DNA from: Pachyseris speciosa
Taxonomy: Eukaryota > Cnidaria > Anthozoa > Scleractinia > Pachyseridae
Length of the DNA: 64,000 bases
Assembly: GCA_016490735.1 (NCBI GenBank)
Contig: JAEMWC010000053.1
Span: 687,501-751,500 of the forward strand
Reading direction: 5' to 3'
Both the position numbers and the translations under genes were made by a program. Of this stretch, positions 10,997 to 24,500 are shown one piece after another (the stretch's first letter is position 1; each line of letters opens with the position of its first letter). Below the pieces are notes generated by a model that saw only the letters and a list, made by a program, of their open reading frames with translations, was not told the origin of the DNA and ran no database searches.

Positions 10997-11385
10997 TTAA
11001 GTCTGGTTTCCATATGATCGCAGACGATCACGGATCGCAGATGGCAGATCGCAGACGATCGCACAGAGAGCTGTTTCCATATAATTGCAGACGATCGCAA
11101 AGCCGACTGTAGCCATACAATTCGGTCAGCGGAAATGTCAAATGTACACGGGCATTGTCGGAATTACAAATACTATGGGATAGGTTTCGATCGTAGATCG
11201 CAGAACTTTGGTTTCCATATAATCGCAGGATCGCAATGGTTCTTTCTTCTGCGATCGTCTGCGATTGTGATCGCAGGATCGCAGACGATCGCAGAAGTGT
11301 GTTTCCATATGATCACAGACGATCGCAGAACTTTTTGCGATCTGCGATCCGCGATCGTCTGCGATCATATGAAAACCAGTCTTAA
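10997..11385. mobile_element. MITE with GATCGCAGAC-iterated interior, TTAA flanks
   Basis: Left end TTAAGTCTGGTTTCCATATG and right end, read inversely, TTAAGACTGGTTTTCATATG. Both inverted ends run on for about 45 bp. The interior is made of repeated GATCGCAGAC/GTCTGCGATC words in both orientations. TTAA at each edge fits a piggyBac-type target site, but the TTAA could also be part of the end. Non-coding; lies in the intron between the WSC-like and EGF parts of gene A. Confidence 0.8.
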
Positions 11386-12164
11386 ACGTCGTGCTACTGC
11401 CGTGCCAAACTCCAATGAATTTGAAAGGGCAGTGGCACGAGTACAGCTCGTCATTGGTTCAAGCGCCGAATTTAATGCAGTCGCGCGAAATTCAAATAGT
11501 GCATATGAGCAAAAGGTGCAAAATAGCATAAAACAAATTAACGTAATCCATCAGTCGGCACGACAAGAGCACGCCATTTGAAACCAGGTCGTGAAACTGC
11601 GCGAACTTACAATATAAGAATTTACCATCTCGCTTTTGTCTACTCTGCTCGTTATTGAAAGTAGCCGATGCCACCAGTATGCAGCACGAATTAACAAACC
11701 CCGCCAAGTGTATTCCACGATTCTGAGAGTTGGCGGATCTTCCTGTGTGAAAGGTCATTTCTCCGATTCTCATGCATCGTAGCCACAGAATTTTCCTTTG
11801 TACCATACATGTTACACCTTAATACACCTTATACAACCGACATGATTTTTTCGAAGATGAAGTTCAAGATACGCAATACATGTTAAGCATGTTGAATGGT
11901 ATTTTGGGGAGCCAAAATTTTAATGCAGTTGGCGGGTATTTCCTACAGTGTTTTCAATAACTGTCTGTACATTGCACGCCAGGGACGACTTGCCCCAAAG
12001 TTTGGAAAAATATGTGGATTGCTGTACAAGTATTTGGTCACTCAGATATCTATAAAACGGAGTTTGTTTTCTAACCATTGATGATCATGTTATTGCGATT
12101 AAACTATACAATTTTTGCACAAAACAAATTATTAAAATACGCATTTAACCTATTTGAATTTTAG
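11386..12164. other. Intron of gene A, rest
   Basis: No exon recognised. An open frame at 11386-11581 has no domain character and no matching splice sites. Confidence 0.5.
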
Positions 12165-12278
12165 CCTTAAACGAGTGCTCAAACAGCCCCTGTAAAAATG
12201 GAGCTACTTGTGTCAGTCTTCAAGGAAGTTACCGCTGTAACTGTGAATCTGGATACACTGGAAAAAACTGCGAAGCAG
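12165..12278 (+). CDS. Gene A exon 9: EGF domain 1
   Basis: 114 bp, 38 codons, phase 1-1, acceptor gaattttag, donor G|GTGAAT. Six EGF cysteines (C-x5-C-x4-5-C-x8-C-x1-C-x8-C). Begins LNEC instead of D(V/I)NEC, so the first calcium ligand is weakened. [13 protein letters not shown] matches the Asn/Tyr region of calcium-binding EGFs. Confidence 0.85.
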
Positions 12279-12474
12279 GTGAATCTTTGGCTTTTTTATG
12301 ACAAAATAGTACTGTTGGTGAAATCCTTTTGGCGATAAGAAACAAGAGAGTAGCGATTACTGCTATTAAAGGTAGTTGGAATGGTTAGCATTTTATAAAT
12401 ATTCCAAATGAAAAGTCGTCCGAAACTGATTAATGATCGTAGATACAATATCAATGTCCTTATTATAATCATAG

Positions 12475-12588
12475 ATGTGAACGAGTGTGCGACCGGTCCC
12501 TGCAAAAACGGAGCCACCTGTGCCAATCTGAAGGGAAGTTACCGCTGTAACTGCAAATCTGGATATACCGGGAACAACTGCCAAACAG
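12475..12588 (+). CDS. Gene A exon 10: calcium-binding EGF domain 2
   Basis: 114 bp, phase 1-1, acceptor aatcatag, donor G|GTGAAT. DVNEC start and [12 protein letters not shown] fit both the cbEGF calcium-ligand pattern and the consensus for Asn beta-hydroxylation (C-x-N-x4-Y-x-C-x-C). Six cysteines present. Confidence 0.9.
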
Positions 12589-12696
12589 GTGAATCTTGAA
12601 GCTTACTGTAAACCTTCAGGGGAGCCTTTCGGAAAATCGCTCCTATGCGCGTTGTTAGCCTGTGTACGGCCGCCCCTCCCCTCTTTTGTTTGTTTT

Positions 12697-12727
<31 letters not shown>

Positions 12728-13972
12728 TTTTTGTTGTTGTTTGTTTGTTTGTTTATTTACTTTTAAGAAACCCAGACAACTATGTATCACTGGTAAGCTA
12801 ATAAAATGAGGCATCTCATCATAACTCTAGCTTTAATGATTATTTTGGGTAGGCGAGCGCAAGCGTTCCGACGAAAAACTGACGATGTTTGCCGAACCCA
12901 ATTAATACCCCTTGCGTTACTTCGGACATCAAAACAAACTGGACTATATCATTCAGGAGATAATAGGCTAACAAACTGTGTGAGGCTTTTTCGATATTCC
13001 GATTGGGTCCTGTGAAAATCCATTGTAAAGTTGGCCAATAGAATATTTTCCATGCGTGTCACGCGCTTGGCGCCACGGGAAAAATATTTCGAATTTTGTA
13101 AAAGCCTCACACATTTTGGTACTCTAAAGTGTGAGGAACATTTTCAAAAAATCTCGTTAAAATTAATAAATTCGTTCGACAGGAGAGAATACACGCAAAA
13201 TAAAAACCCCGAGTTTTTAGCCTCCAGAGATTTCCACAGTTTTCACACCTCATCGAAGTTGCTGTCAATACGGTAATACCGCCGACCAGTAGCAACCGAG
13301 GAACCCCCTAAAGAGGATATATGCCAAACTTGCCTCATTCATTTACGGGATAGTTGATTCAACGTTCAACGGAAAACGGAGTATTTCTTTTCGTCATGGT
13401 GGGAAATTCGTATGAAAATAAAACCAAAAACCACCGACTGGAAATTGGTTTTAATGTTGATGTAAACAAAACATGCAATTCGAAATTCCGAACGGGAGTA
13501 CGAGCGAAAAATGTCTATAAAGACTGCTGGATCCCTAATTGCGACACCTTCAGGGATTATTAACTGCTCCCGAAAATCATTTCCTAGCGTTTCATGCCTT
13601 CGTTTACTCATTTTGAAAATTTTCTTTTGCCAATCACTCGTCTAAACAAAGAGCGCAAAACTCAAATTTTGAAAATTTGATCCCCAAAGGTTTACAGTCA
13701 TCTTGCCTTGAGTAATTATTAATTTTATCTAATAATTAATACTTATTCAACAAGCGCGCGCACTGTGAATTTAAAAATTATCCTACGAAACTGTGGTTCT
13801 TACCGATCTGAGATGTCACTAAGATGTCATCACAAGTATGCTTCTGCCGATAAGGAAGAGAAGAGAAATTAACTTGATCTAAGTTGCTTAATTTAAACGA
13901 TATAGATGTTCCCAATTAAATTTAGCGCAAACCGAGGTACGTCAGATATGTGTGCCATTATTCCAATCGTAG
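12589..13972. other. Intron of gene A with simple and dispersed repeats
   Basis: Holds a (TTG)n/(TTTG)n run at about 12683-12755 and, near 13180-13310 on the minus strand, a copy of a dispersed repeat also found on the plus strand at 59740-59870 (shared peptide-like stretch SMRCE-NLWR-FAC-I-SRTN). No exon seen. Confidence 0.6.
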
Positions 13973-14086
13973 ATGTAAATGAGTGCACAAACAGTCCTTG
14001 CAAGAACGGAGCTACCTGTGCTAATCTTCAAGGAAGTTACCGCTGTGACTGTAGATCTGGATACACTGGAAACAACTGTGAAACAG
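13973..14086 (+). CDS. Gene A exon 11: calcium-binding EGF domain 3
   Basis: 114 bp, phase 1-1, acceptor aatcgtag, donor [23 protein letters not shown] then [12 protein letters not shown]; complete cbEGF with six cysteines. Forms a recent tandem duplicate with the next exon, including about 50 bp of intron on each side. Confidence 0.9.
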
Positions 14087-14261
14087 GTACAATTAACCAG
14101 ACTTATACCATAAATCATATTATCATTGATGGATAGGTCGATCTAGCGACCGACCGACGGACTTATCCCTTGTCGACTTGACTGATCGGTATTAATGAAG
14201 CACTGATACATTAAGGCAAAACGGGGTACTTCAGATATGTTTGCCATTATTCTAATCGTAG

Positions 14262-14375
14262 ACGTAAACGAGTGCACAAACAGTCCTTGCAAGAGCGAAG
14301 CTACCTGCGTTAATCTTCAGGGAAGTTACCGCTGTGACTGTAGATCTGGATACACTGGAAACAACTGTGAAATAG
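14262..14375 (+). CDS. Gene A exon 12: calcium-binding EGF domain 4
   Basis: 114 bp, phase 1-1, acceptor aatcgtag, donor G|GTACAA. Copy of exon 11 with a few replacements (KSEATC for KNGATC, EI for ET at the end). All cysteines and calcium ligands kept. Confidence 0.9.
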
Positions 14376-15861
14376 GTACAATTAACCAGACTTGTACCAT
14401 AGATCATATTGTCATTTGATGGATCGGTCGATCTGCCGACAGATCGACCGACCGTCCAATCGAGTGATCGCTTGCTGATTTGATTGCGGATCGGTATGGT
14501 TGATGGAAGGAATTCCTCATGCGGTCGTGTTCCTCTCTTGAGTGTGCTCTCGCAAGTTCTTCTTTAACCATAATCTACACCTTTCTACACACTGCCAACA
14601 CTAGCAACGCTAGTGAACGACGAAAGTCCCTCAGACGAAAGTCCCTTAGATCTTTAGACCCTTAGACGAAAGTCCCTTAGATCTTTATTGTGCTGTAAAC
14701 TTTGTGGCTATATCATAAATCAGGCGCTCAGCGATTAAGAAAGCCAGAACGCGCTAACAGGCTCTAGCCCTGATCAGAAAATTGATAACCAAGGACAAAT
14801 GTGGTGGCATATGTTACAGGTTAAATTTGATCTCAGGTTATTTTTTATTCAGCCGAGGTCAAAATGAAATTCCTTTGTCTAATAATGTTGACTAATTATG
14901 GTTAGAAGAAAAAGGAATTTCATTTTGACTCAGGTTAAATAAAAAATAACCTGAGATCAAATTTAACCTACAATACAATACAATGTTCTTTATTTTGAGA
15001 GGGTAAATACATGATTAACCCAGTAACATATACAACTATTCATATAACTACTGGAAACGAGGGAAAATAATAAAATAAGGTTGAACTTTTTCACAGAGCC
15101 AAAATTTAATTCAAACTAACTTATTAAAAAAATAATCAGACTAAATCAAAAATATGTTGGTACTCGTGACATTCAAGTTAATTCCGAAGACAAAGTGAAC
15201 AATCAATCCATGCAAGAACGGATCAATTTTGTTTTCAAAATTGGAAAACAAAACAATTACACATTGCGTCTAGATATCGTGGTAGTGGTTCTAACTTGCA
15301 GTATTCATACGTTGTCATTCAATTTTCCTGTCCTTTCCTTGAGGTAAAAGAATCAAACATGGGTAAAACACCAGGCACTTATAATTACTCGCCATCAAAA
15401 AAAAGTCTCGAAAACGCAGTAAGCCAGTTAGCTCCAACAGGGTCAGCGAACTGAACGAGAATGCATGGTAAAAGCATTAAAGAAACAGAGAGTTCCTTCC
15501 TGAACCTCATTTGAATAAGTACTGAAATTTTGATACAAAACAACTCTGTGTGGTGGTCACTGCCATGTTGCCACACTCCAGTCTTCTGACTTTAAACGGG
15601 CCAATATGTACAAATACATGCAAAGTGCACCCATAACAACAAGCAAAAAATGATGGCGAATAAAGAGAACTTAAATTTATGGCCATCGATTCGGATATTT
15701 TCAAGATGCCATTAAACAAGTGTTCCCGGGCAAGGGCTTCGAAGGTCTGACAAATTTTGTGTTGCACGATATTCAAGAAAGAACGGTTGCGGTGCACGAT
15801 GCATCACGGGAGAAAATGGGTCTTTAAAGAGTATAAAATGTTTTCCTTTATTAATTATCAG
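14376..15861. other. Intron of gene A, with inverted-repeat element and LINE-type tail
   Basis: Contains the foldback listed at 14818-14970. Next to it, 14978-15060 read on the minus strand ends in AAAATAAAG followed by (TTGTA)n, which looks like the 3' tail of a non-LTR element. No further exon recognised. Confidence 0.5.
14818..14970. mobile_element. Foldback MITE, ~60-bp arms
   Basis: Left arm from 14818 (AGGTTAAATTTGATCTCAGG) is repeated inversely up to 14970; arms also share a CAAAATGAAATTCCTTT block. Total 153 bp, non-coding. Confidence 0.75.
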
Positions 15862-15975
15862 ATATAAATGAGTGCACGAACAATCCATGCAATTACGGAG
15901 GTACCTGTATCAATTTTCCGGGATACTACCGCTGTGGTTGTACGTCTGGATACACTGGATACACCTGTGAAACAG
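15862..15975 (+). CDS. Gene A exon 13: calcium-binding EGF domain 5
   Basis: 114 bp, phase 1-1, acceptor attatcag, donor G|GTGAGC. DINEC start and six cysteines; the middle reads CINFPGYYRCGC, keeping the Asn and Tyr ligands but with other changes from its neighbours (YGGTC, GYTC). Confidence 0.9.
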
Positions 15976-16028
15976 GTGAGCGTTTTTTAAGTACCTCAAT
16001 AACAAACCAAACAGCAAGAACTAGAAAA

Positions 16029-16071
16029 TTGAACCCAGTTTCGTCTTCTTCTTCTTCTTCTTCTTCTTCTT

Positions 16072-16101
<30 letters not shown>
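16029..16101 (+). repeat. (TTC)n microsatellite
   Basis: About 60 bases of TTC repeats in an intron of gene A, upstream of a decayed EGF exon. Confidence 0.9.
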
Positions 16102-16102
<1 letters not shown>

Positions 16103-16147
16103 TTTGAGAATAGAACATTGTACCATACTTCGGTCATTTCTGTTACA

Positions 16148-16220
16148 GATATCGCTGTTTGGAACTCTCCTAGGAAGTTATCGCTGCACTTGTCGAGCTG
16201 TATATAGTGGAAACAAATAG
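16148..16220 (+). pseudogene. Decayed EGF exon
   Basis: Only the C-terminal part is recognisable (GSYRCTCRAVYSGNK, then TAG). The first three EGF cysteines are missing and the last is lost to the stop. Probably a former EGF exon of gene A, now intronic. Confidence 0.6.
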
Positions 16221-16322
16221 GAAACTTAACTATTTTTTGGTTTTACTTGAATAATTATATAAATTCAACTAATTGCTCTTTAGACAACTATTTTTATCTG
16301 CTTATTTACTTGTAATTGTTAG

Positions 16323-16436
16323 ACATTGACGAATGTGCGGCCAATCATTGCCAGAACGAAGCCACGTGTGTGAACCTTGTTGGCGATTATCGCTGTGATT
16401 GCAAATCCGGATACACTGGCAGCAACTGTGAAACAG
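16323..16436 (+). CDS. Gene A exon 14: calcium-binding EGF domain 6
   Basis: 114 bp, phase 1-1, acceptor ttgttag, donor G|GTTAAC. DIDECAANHCQNEATC then CVNLVGDYRCDC; complete cbEGF. A broken copy of this exon lies at 17446-17559. Confidence 0.9.
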
Positions 16437-16898
16437 GTTAACGGCGGGGTTTACTGAAGATCTACTTTTATTAATAAAAATATTAAGGCAAATTCAGAAT
16501 GCCAGATGAATCTGTTCAAGCCCAGTAATTAAGCCCATCACGCTCTCAGGTGGATTAGAAAGGGTATGAACTACCGAACTAGATTTGGAATTTTGATATC
16601 TTTTCTGACCTTGAATAAACTGACAGAGCTTTTAAACTTTGTAAAGTTTCCTTTAATTTTATGACAACCATGCTTTTTGCAATTTTGGAATGTTTCTTTA
16701 CATTCTCGACGAAACTTGTCGTTAAAAAAAAGTTATGCAAGAGCAACCTTTCACAACTTTTAAGGTGTTGAAAAAAATGTGGAGGCTTGAATATGTTGCC
16801 TGTATGCCCTTTATTTCTCGAAAACGTACTTCATCCACGGCGGAGTGTACGTTTAAACTTCCTTGAAAAACAACTTCTTGATTGTTTTCACTCCTTAA

Positions 16899-17027
<129 letters not shown>

Positions 17028-17445
17028 TAACATGTTTGTGGGGAATCCCATTTTAAGGCTCCATTCCAAACCAGGGCTCAACCGATAATAAATCTTGGAC
17101 CACTGGAACGCACGACATTAGGAACCAGTTTCAAGGATTTGGGGTTCTGCACCGCTGTTTCGATGCTCTAGAAAAAAAGGAAGCCGTTATATATATCAGG
17201 GACATTTTCCTAGCTCCTGCAATTTCTTGATAACATCATAGAGTCGATACCCAGTAATATTAAGTACTTTTCTGTCATCGCCCATTACCGTATATATTCG
17301 TTCGTTGTTTCATCCTTGTAAAGGCGGATTTACTAGTTCCAGCTGGGACATAACTAGGAAACTTAACTATATAATTATATACATTCAATGAATTGATCCT
17401 TAGACAAATAGTCCTTCTGTCTTTTTACTTGTAAATTTTACACAT

Positions 17446-17559
17446 TGAAAAATGTGCGGCTAATTTTTGTCAGACCGAAGCCACGTATGAGGTCCTTGTT
17501 GGAGGTCTTCGCTGTGATTGAAAATCCGGATACACAGACAGAAACAGAGAAACGGGTTA
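17446..17559 (+). pseudogene. Decayed EGF exon (copy of 16323-16436)
   Basis: Aligns along its length with exon 14 of gene A but has an in-frame TGA in the GTGATTGAAAA stretch, lost cysteines (TATGAG for TGTGTG, AGAGAA for TGTGAA) and a poor donor. Surrounding intron also matches that of the source exon. It marks one half of a two-exon block duplication whose other half (18028) stayed intact. Confidence 0.75.
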
Positions 17560-17978
17560 AAGGCAGGGTTTACTAAAGCACTAGTTTGAATAATAACTAA
17601 TTCATTATATTGTAATTTTATAATTAATTAAAATATTAAGGCTAATTCAGAATGCCAGATGAATCTGTTCAAGCCCTGTAATTAAGCCCATCAATCTCTC
17701 TGGTGGAGTAAAAAGAGTAGAAACTACCGAACTAGACTTTTAATATTCATATCTTTTCTGACATTGAAAGCAACTGAGAGAATGACAGCCATGCTTTTTG
17801 CAATTTGGAATTTTCGTTTGATTTTCGTCGAAACTCCTCCTTAAAAAAAGAATTATTCAAGAGCAAACTTTAATAACAGCTTCTGATGTTTTGAAGAAAA
17901 GTGGAGGTTTTTAAGATGATGGCTTTTATGCCTTTTATTTCTCGAAAAGGTACTTCATCCAGCGGGGTGTAGGTTTAA

Positions 17979-18817
<839 letters not shown>

Positions 18818-19400
18818 AAAGGCTTGATTCCAAACGTAACTATTCTCCCTTCAAAGTTTGGTCTCAACAGTATGCCGCCAATTTCAAGTGTAAGAATGTG
18901 ATGATAAAGCTTTTGAATTGTCCTAACGGAGACTGGATAACACACAAAATGTACCAGCATCAAGTTGAAAGCCCTAAAAGAGCAGTTGCAGCATATGAAT
19001 TGCGCCTTTGGCACAAAATTTCCAAAACCTTTCCAAATGTAGGTTATGGATTCTCCATGTAAACGGTAAGCATTCGCGATTTCTAAAACCCTACATAAAG
19101 TGCATTGAGTGCTTAGTTATTTCAAATTTAAATTTGACTTATGGCCATATAAATTAAAAGCATTACAAAGTAACGGTGTTATTTGTTTATTATTCATTCA
19201 TTTATTTGCCATTTTTAAAATATTTACAATAATATTTATAAGTATAAATTAGAAGAAGGTTAAAGAGTTAAGAGGGTAAAATTTTAACTTTACAGTTGGG
19301 AAAATGCGTTTGCATGTATGAAACAATTAAAGTTCTCTGGGCCGTGGCTAGTATGAGTCGAACCGTGTGTGTGTGTCATATGAAAAATATTAGCAGTCTG

Positions 19401-19962
19401 TATAGAGGGTTTTCACGTGACGTCATACAAAACTAAAATTAAAAACTAAACTGACTTTTGCAATTTTATCTGCATCACGTAGAAAGACATTTTAGAAAGG
19501 TATCTGCTTGCAAGTTTTCAGCCAGGTAGCTTGCTTTGTTTTGAAAATAGAGCAGTTTGAATTTTAGAGTTTTTCACAGTGCGTGACATAAAGTTGTTTG
19601 CTCACAAGCATGTTACTAACATGAAAACATCGATTCACCGTGTGTTTTTGAGGTTAGAAAGGCCAACATGGTAAGAGAAGCGTCAATATGAATGTTTGAA
19701 AGCTCGACGGAGAGAACAAAGCCTTTAAGATAGCTAAAGTAAGAAACATGTTTTAGCTCGTTTTTGGCCGCCATCTTGGTGTCCCTCAGAGTGACGCCAA
19801 GATGGCGTTTTCATACAAAATACTATAATTTTGAGTGGTATATTTTGCCGAATAACTCGAGTACGGGATATCACACGATCCTGAGACCACAATTTCTTGA
19901 TTTTATCTATTAAATGGCTGATGACTTAATTTTTCACTTGCGTGACTGAAAACGCTCTATAG
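19401..19962. mobile_element. Inverted-repeat DNA element (TATAGAGSGTTTTCACGTGA ends)
   Basis: Left end TATAGAGGGTTTTCACGTGA; right end read inversely CTATAGAGCGTTTTCAGTCA. About 560 bp, no transposase. End sequence is of a kind recalled from many cnidarian genomes. Confidence 0.6.
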
Positions 19963-20720
19963 TTTCACAAAAGCGTAAGCATGTTTTGATGTTCCTCTAA
20001 GAGGCTATACATTGAAAAATAATAAATGAAACTTACAGAGGTGCTTTTTGTACCCATTGCCTCGGTCTGGCTTCGGCACGGGTTCTTCTTCTTTATACAA
20101 AAATGTTCGAGTTGGCGTTCAGCCTATCACATAATTTTGGTATTCTCTAATGAAATAAACTCATTTTATATTGAATTCGACTTTCTAAAGTTCGCACACG
20201 TACGTTTAAATATATGATTGCCATATATTCATTCTCGCATGTACGCTTAAAGAGATAATTTCGTGTCCTAGTACTTGTTAATTAGAGAGCACGAAGTAAA
20301 TGCAGTGCACTTTTTACATAGCCTTGACGAATTAGATTTTACTATTATAGAGTGCTTACCATTTACATAAACAATGAAATTGAAAATTCAAGGGCGTAAA
20401 AAGGTGATAATATATCTAATTGGAAAGCCCAAAAGGAGTAGTGAAATTACATGACTTGGTACTTTGGCCCAAAATTTCTAAAGCTTTATAAATGGAATGA
20501 TGCCTATCATTTGAATTTCCAACAGAAATTTTTGTGGATTTTCTATGTAAGTGATACATGAAGTGCATTTCGTGGTTATTGGTTTTACATTAAATTTTTA
20601 TTTTTGGCCATACAAATTAAAAGCATTATCTTACAGTAAATTACAAGCAGTGCAATATTTTAACATTTCCGCTTACCAATTCTATTTTCTCACATATGTA
20701 CGCAGTCAATATTAAGGTAG

Positions 20721-20837
20721 CTTCAAGTGTGAACGAATGCGTTTCCAGCCCTTGTCAGAACGGAGGCCATTGCGTGGATCTTGATGCTGGATACCGCTGT
20801 GATTGCACACCAGATTTTATCGGTGTAAACTGCGAAG
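20721..20837 (+). CDS. Gene A exon 17: EGF domain 9
   Basis: 117 bp, phase 1-1. Acceptor aaggtag is chosen because it keeps phase 1. Begins SSVNEC, so the first calcium ligand (Asp) is replaced; CQNGGHCVDLDAGYRCDC keeps six cysteines and the Asp/Tyr ligands. Ends PDFIGVNCE. Most diverged EGF of the set, consistent with its position at the end of the string. Confidence 0.8.
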
Positions 20838-21240
20838 GTAATTTTCCGTGTCTCCTTTCACTTTACCTTGTATACTTATAGTGATATTTTGTGTTATATG
20901 TAACCTGTCAGTGAGCTTTTAACATCAGTAAACAAACCAGACGGGTATTGACTGTTGTGTTTAGTATTTGAAATATTCATAGTGGAAATTGGTTTGCGCC
21001 TCTGTCAGGCATTGGAGAGCATAGGTCTTGAAATCAGGTAATACGTTTTACCATGAAGGGTAAAAAAACTATCTATTTATGTGCGTTGCGAATACATTAA
21101 CTTGTTTATGCTTTAAAAAACTATGTATTCATGCGCTTTGCAAATACATTAACTTGTTTATAATCGTTTATAATTTAGAAGGATGATTGGAGTTTTATTA
21201 TATTTTAAATTATTTTTGTCCTTGTTGCTGTTTTAAATAG

Positions 21241-21266
21241 AACCAAACGATGAGTGCGAGGAATAA
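21241..21266 (+). CDS. Gene A terminal exon
   Basis: After acceptor ttttaaatag, the phase-1 frame reads EPNDECEE and stops at TAA. Short acidic tail, no membrane segment or GPI signal, so a soluble secreted product. The identity rests on phase and position only. A copy of this region lies at 22140-22345. Confidence 0.5.
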
Positions 21267-21542
21267 TAGTATGTTGCTACGCAGCGCGAGGGTGAGTAAA
21301 TTCCTTTCAGTTTAGCGCCTGATGAAAATGGAAATGAGGTACTTTTAGAAGGCTGTTAAGGATGTTATCTTTTTTATATCTATAATACAAAAAAAGTCCT
21401 CTACATTCCATTTCAGGGTAAGCCTCACGTTCGGTTTTATAAAGAACACGGTAACTAGAGGACAATAATGAAAATTTCAAATAAGATATTTCCAAACGCA
21501 TTTCTTACTTGATAACAATGAAATGTAGATATGCAATTTTCA

Positions 21543-21548
21543 ATAAAT
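21543..21548 (+). terminator. Poly(A) signal for gene A
   Basis: AATAAA about 280 bases after the TAA of the terminal exon. Confidence 0.4.
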
Positions 21549-24500
21549 TAAATGTAGACGAAAATCAACTTATAGACAGAAGTCGAAAATTTGTCCAATT
21601 TAAACCCACGCACATGTAAGTTGTAAACGTTAATTAAAGTAATCGAAGGTCGATTAACATTCCAGAATTTTTTGCCGATTTCCCTTTGCTTCTTTTGCTT
21701 CTTTTCTCGATTCCAGCGATGAACTACTGTAGCACGCGCAAGAGGTTTGCATGCAAATAAGCCCCTAAAAATATCTTTCATAAACACGTTTGAAGAGCAA
21801 CCAGTTCGAGGAACAGCCTGACAGTATTACTTGGTTTGATTAATTATTTCTTTCATGTTTCAGGATTTCCACAAGAACAATATATAGAAAATAGTGTTCC
21901 TTTTATAACCAAGTAGGTTGCAGTTCTCTAGAAAATGAAAACCAACAAAGATATACAATGGAGGAAGAATAGATTGCTGTGGCTAATAAAGAAGTTACAA
22001 CTTAAAACGCGTTTAAACTGTGTTAGTTATTGTTTTTTAACCCATGAATAGGAAGCTGTCAACGAGTTTTAGTAGTGTGTTGGGAAACAAAGTCTCTCGG
22101 TCGCTCGGTTGCTCGTTCACTCGATCGGTCAGTCAGTCACTCGGTGAAATCAGGTAATAATTTTTACCATTAAGGACGAAAACACTATATATTCATATGC
22201 GTTGCGAAGACATTCACGTTGCCTGTTTATAATTTAGAAGGCTGATTCGAGTCTTATCGTATTTCGTCTGATAAATTTTTTTTTGTTGTTGTTGTTTTAA
22301 ATAGAATAAAACGATGAATCATTGAATAATAGCTGGTTGCTATGCAACGTAATATAAAGTTATTGTGTCGTTGAAATAAGGATGGAGTTCAGTCATAGCA
22401 TACTCCGCGTGACCATCGACGCCATCTTGTTTTAAGTTCGAAATAGAGAGATAATTGATACTGTTACTAGCCCAACGGGTATTCTTTGACAAAATAGTGG
22501 ACCGAGGAGAATTAAAAAACTTTCGAATCATCTTTTAAGTGAAGCCAAACTTATTAGAAATCATCTGCCACGCCGCCGATTAATTTGCATTCCAACCCGG
22601 ACAGCGCGAGTAAGAAACTTTCGAATGGATTCGGTAAAGCCAAAACACTCCACAGAGCCACTGTTAAATCTTGGAAGGACGTTCTTGTTGTTACAGTACA
22701 TTGGAAGTCATCCTTGATGGGGCACAAAATTGGTTGATAAAAAGTCATGCAAAGTTGTTTGAGTGGTCCGAACGGCTTCACGTCACCTTAGCATGATATC
22801 AGGTAGTCAGAACTGGTCATATGATATCCCGGTCCCAGGTGTTCAAAGAGCGGGTAACTTTATCCAATGAATAGGCCAATTCACCAGATAAAAGCCTGGA
22901 TAGTGCCAAGAACAACTGTCCACCGGATAAATTGCTATCCGGTCCGTTGCCATGGTAAAAAATTAGTCACGCTTTATATGAAATATAACATGACAAGAAC
23001 ATGGCGTAAGACGTGGAGCCTGTAAAATGGAGAAATAAAACCAACTGCTCCCCCTAAGGTCCCAAAATTATTTTTGAGACCATTATTTTATGTACCAAAA
23101 ACTATGAATACTAGTAGTGAAACCTAGAGCCTAATTGTTTGTCTGGGCTATAATCTTTCAGCAGATTGATTTCAAATTGCCCGATCTTGAAAGGAAATTG
23201 GACCACTGCGTCATCACTGTCATACTCCTCCCTGGCTCCAAACGAAGAGTTTCCCGTCATTTATATCGAAGTAATCCAACTTCCTTTATTAAACATTTTT
23301 CCTCCTTAAAATAAGTTTTTCGCGTGCCTAATACGAGTAAATAACACCAATAAAAAGGGTGCTCACCGTGCTCGTTTCCATGCAACACGACAAAAAAGGG
23401 ACCATTTCGGCTGACAAAGCTCAATCAAGGCAAATACGCCAGGTTGCTAATGTGCGCGAGCACATTGACGCCATAAATTATGCGCAGTAAGATGCGCCAT
23501 GCAATTGTGTAGGAGGTCCTGACTATCGCTGTTCTCTAAGAGAGTTCCCCCTAAACATAGTCAGATGATTCCAATTCTAAGACAATGCGACACAAAGTGT
23601 GTTTAAAACAAAATATTAAGAGCAAATGTCCACTAACACCGAGCGGGAGGTGGCAAATGATTGAAAATCAATTTCCTTGATAAATTTTCCACAGATACCC
23701 TATGGTAGGCCTTGACACGAGGTGGGTTTAATTTGTTTAAATATGTCTTTTAAAACTTGGAAAAAAAATCAAAACTGATAACATCCCTCCTACCATGGAA
23801 ACAGCTGAAATAAACATGGCTCATACCTTCTCGAAAAATTGCTCTGATCTGATTTGCATCGCATTAAACACTGTTTTGAGCATAGAAATCTCTCATTGAA
23901 GGGTTAGCCGATTTTTAAGTCCATTTAAAGACATATTGATTTGAATATTTAGGCCACGGGAAGCTTTCAGAAATGGCTAAAATTCGCGTACTGAAAATTC
24001 TTTATTTGGTGTACTTTTTCAGCCGACATTTTCTTTGCCCGGTAAACAATTAAATTACTTGAATTTTAAAATTTTTGGAAGAGGAAATGTTGTTGTAAAA
24101 GCAAGTATGAAATTCAATTTCGGGCTTTCAATCGGGGCCGAGAACTGACTCTCTGAAAATCCGGAAAATCACATCAATCAACTGTCAACAACATGAAACT
24201 GAACAATAAACGTATGCCTTCAACATTATATTTGAATACTTGAAAATGAACCTTTTTTCTTCGGTATATGAAGGTAAACTACAACAAAAAGCTCACGTCA
24301 AGCTCACCTTGAAGAAATACTCTCTTCATACATCAGGTTCCTTCTAGATGTGTTAGCGTAGTAATCGCCTGTACATAAAAAGCGGTCGATAGAGATCTTG
24401 ACTCGCCCCACAACATTGTTAGACTGGCTCTTTTATATTGTGTTGCATACTTTCGATACACGTTCACCTCCCTTGAAGAGTACATCGAATTAATCACATC

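Noticed and set aside
15507..15797. 96-codon minus-strand frame between EGF exons
   Set aside because: No recognised motifs and no acceptor/donor in phase; left as intron of gene A.
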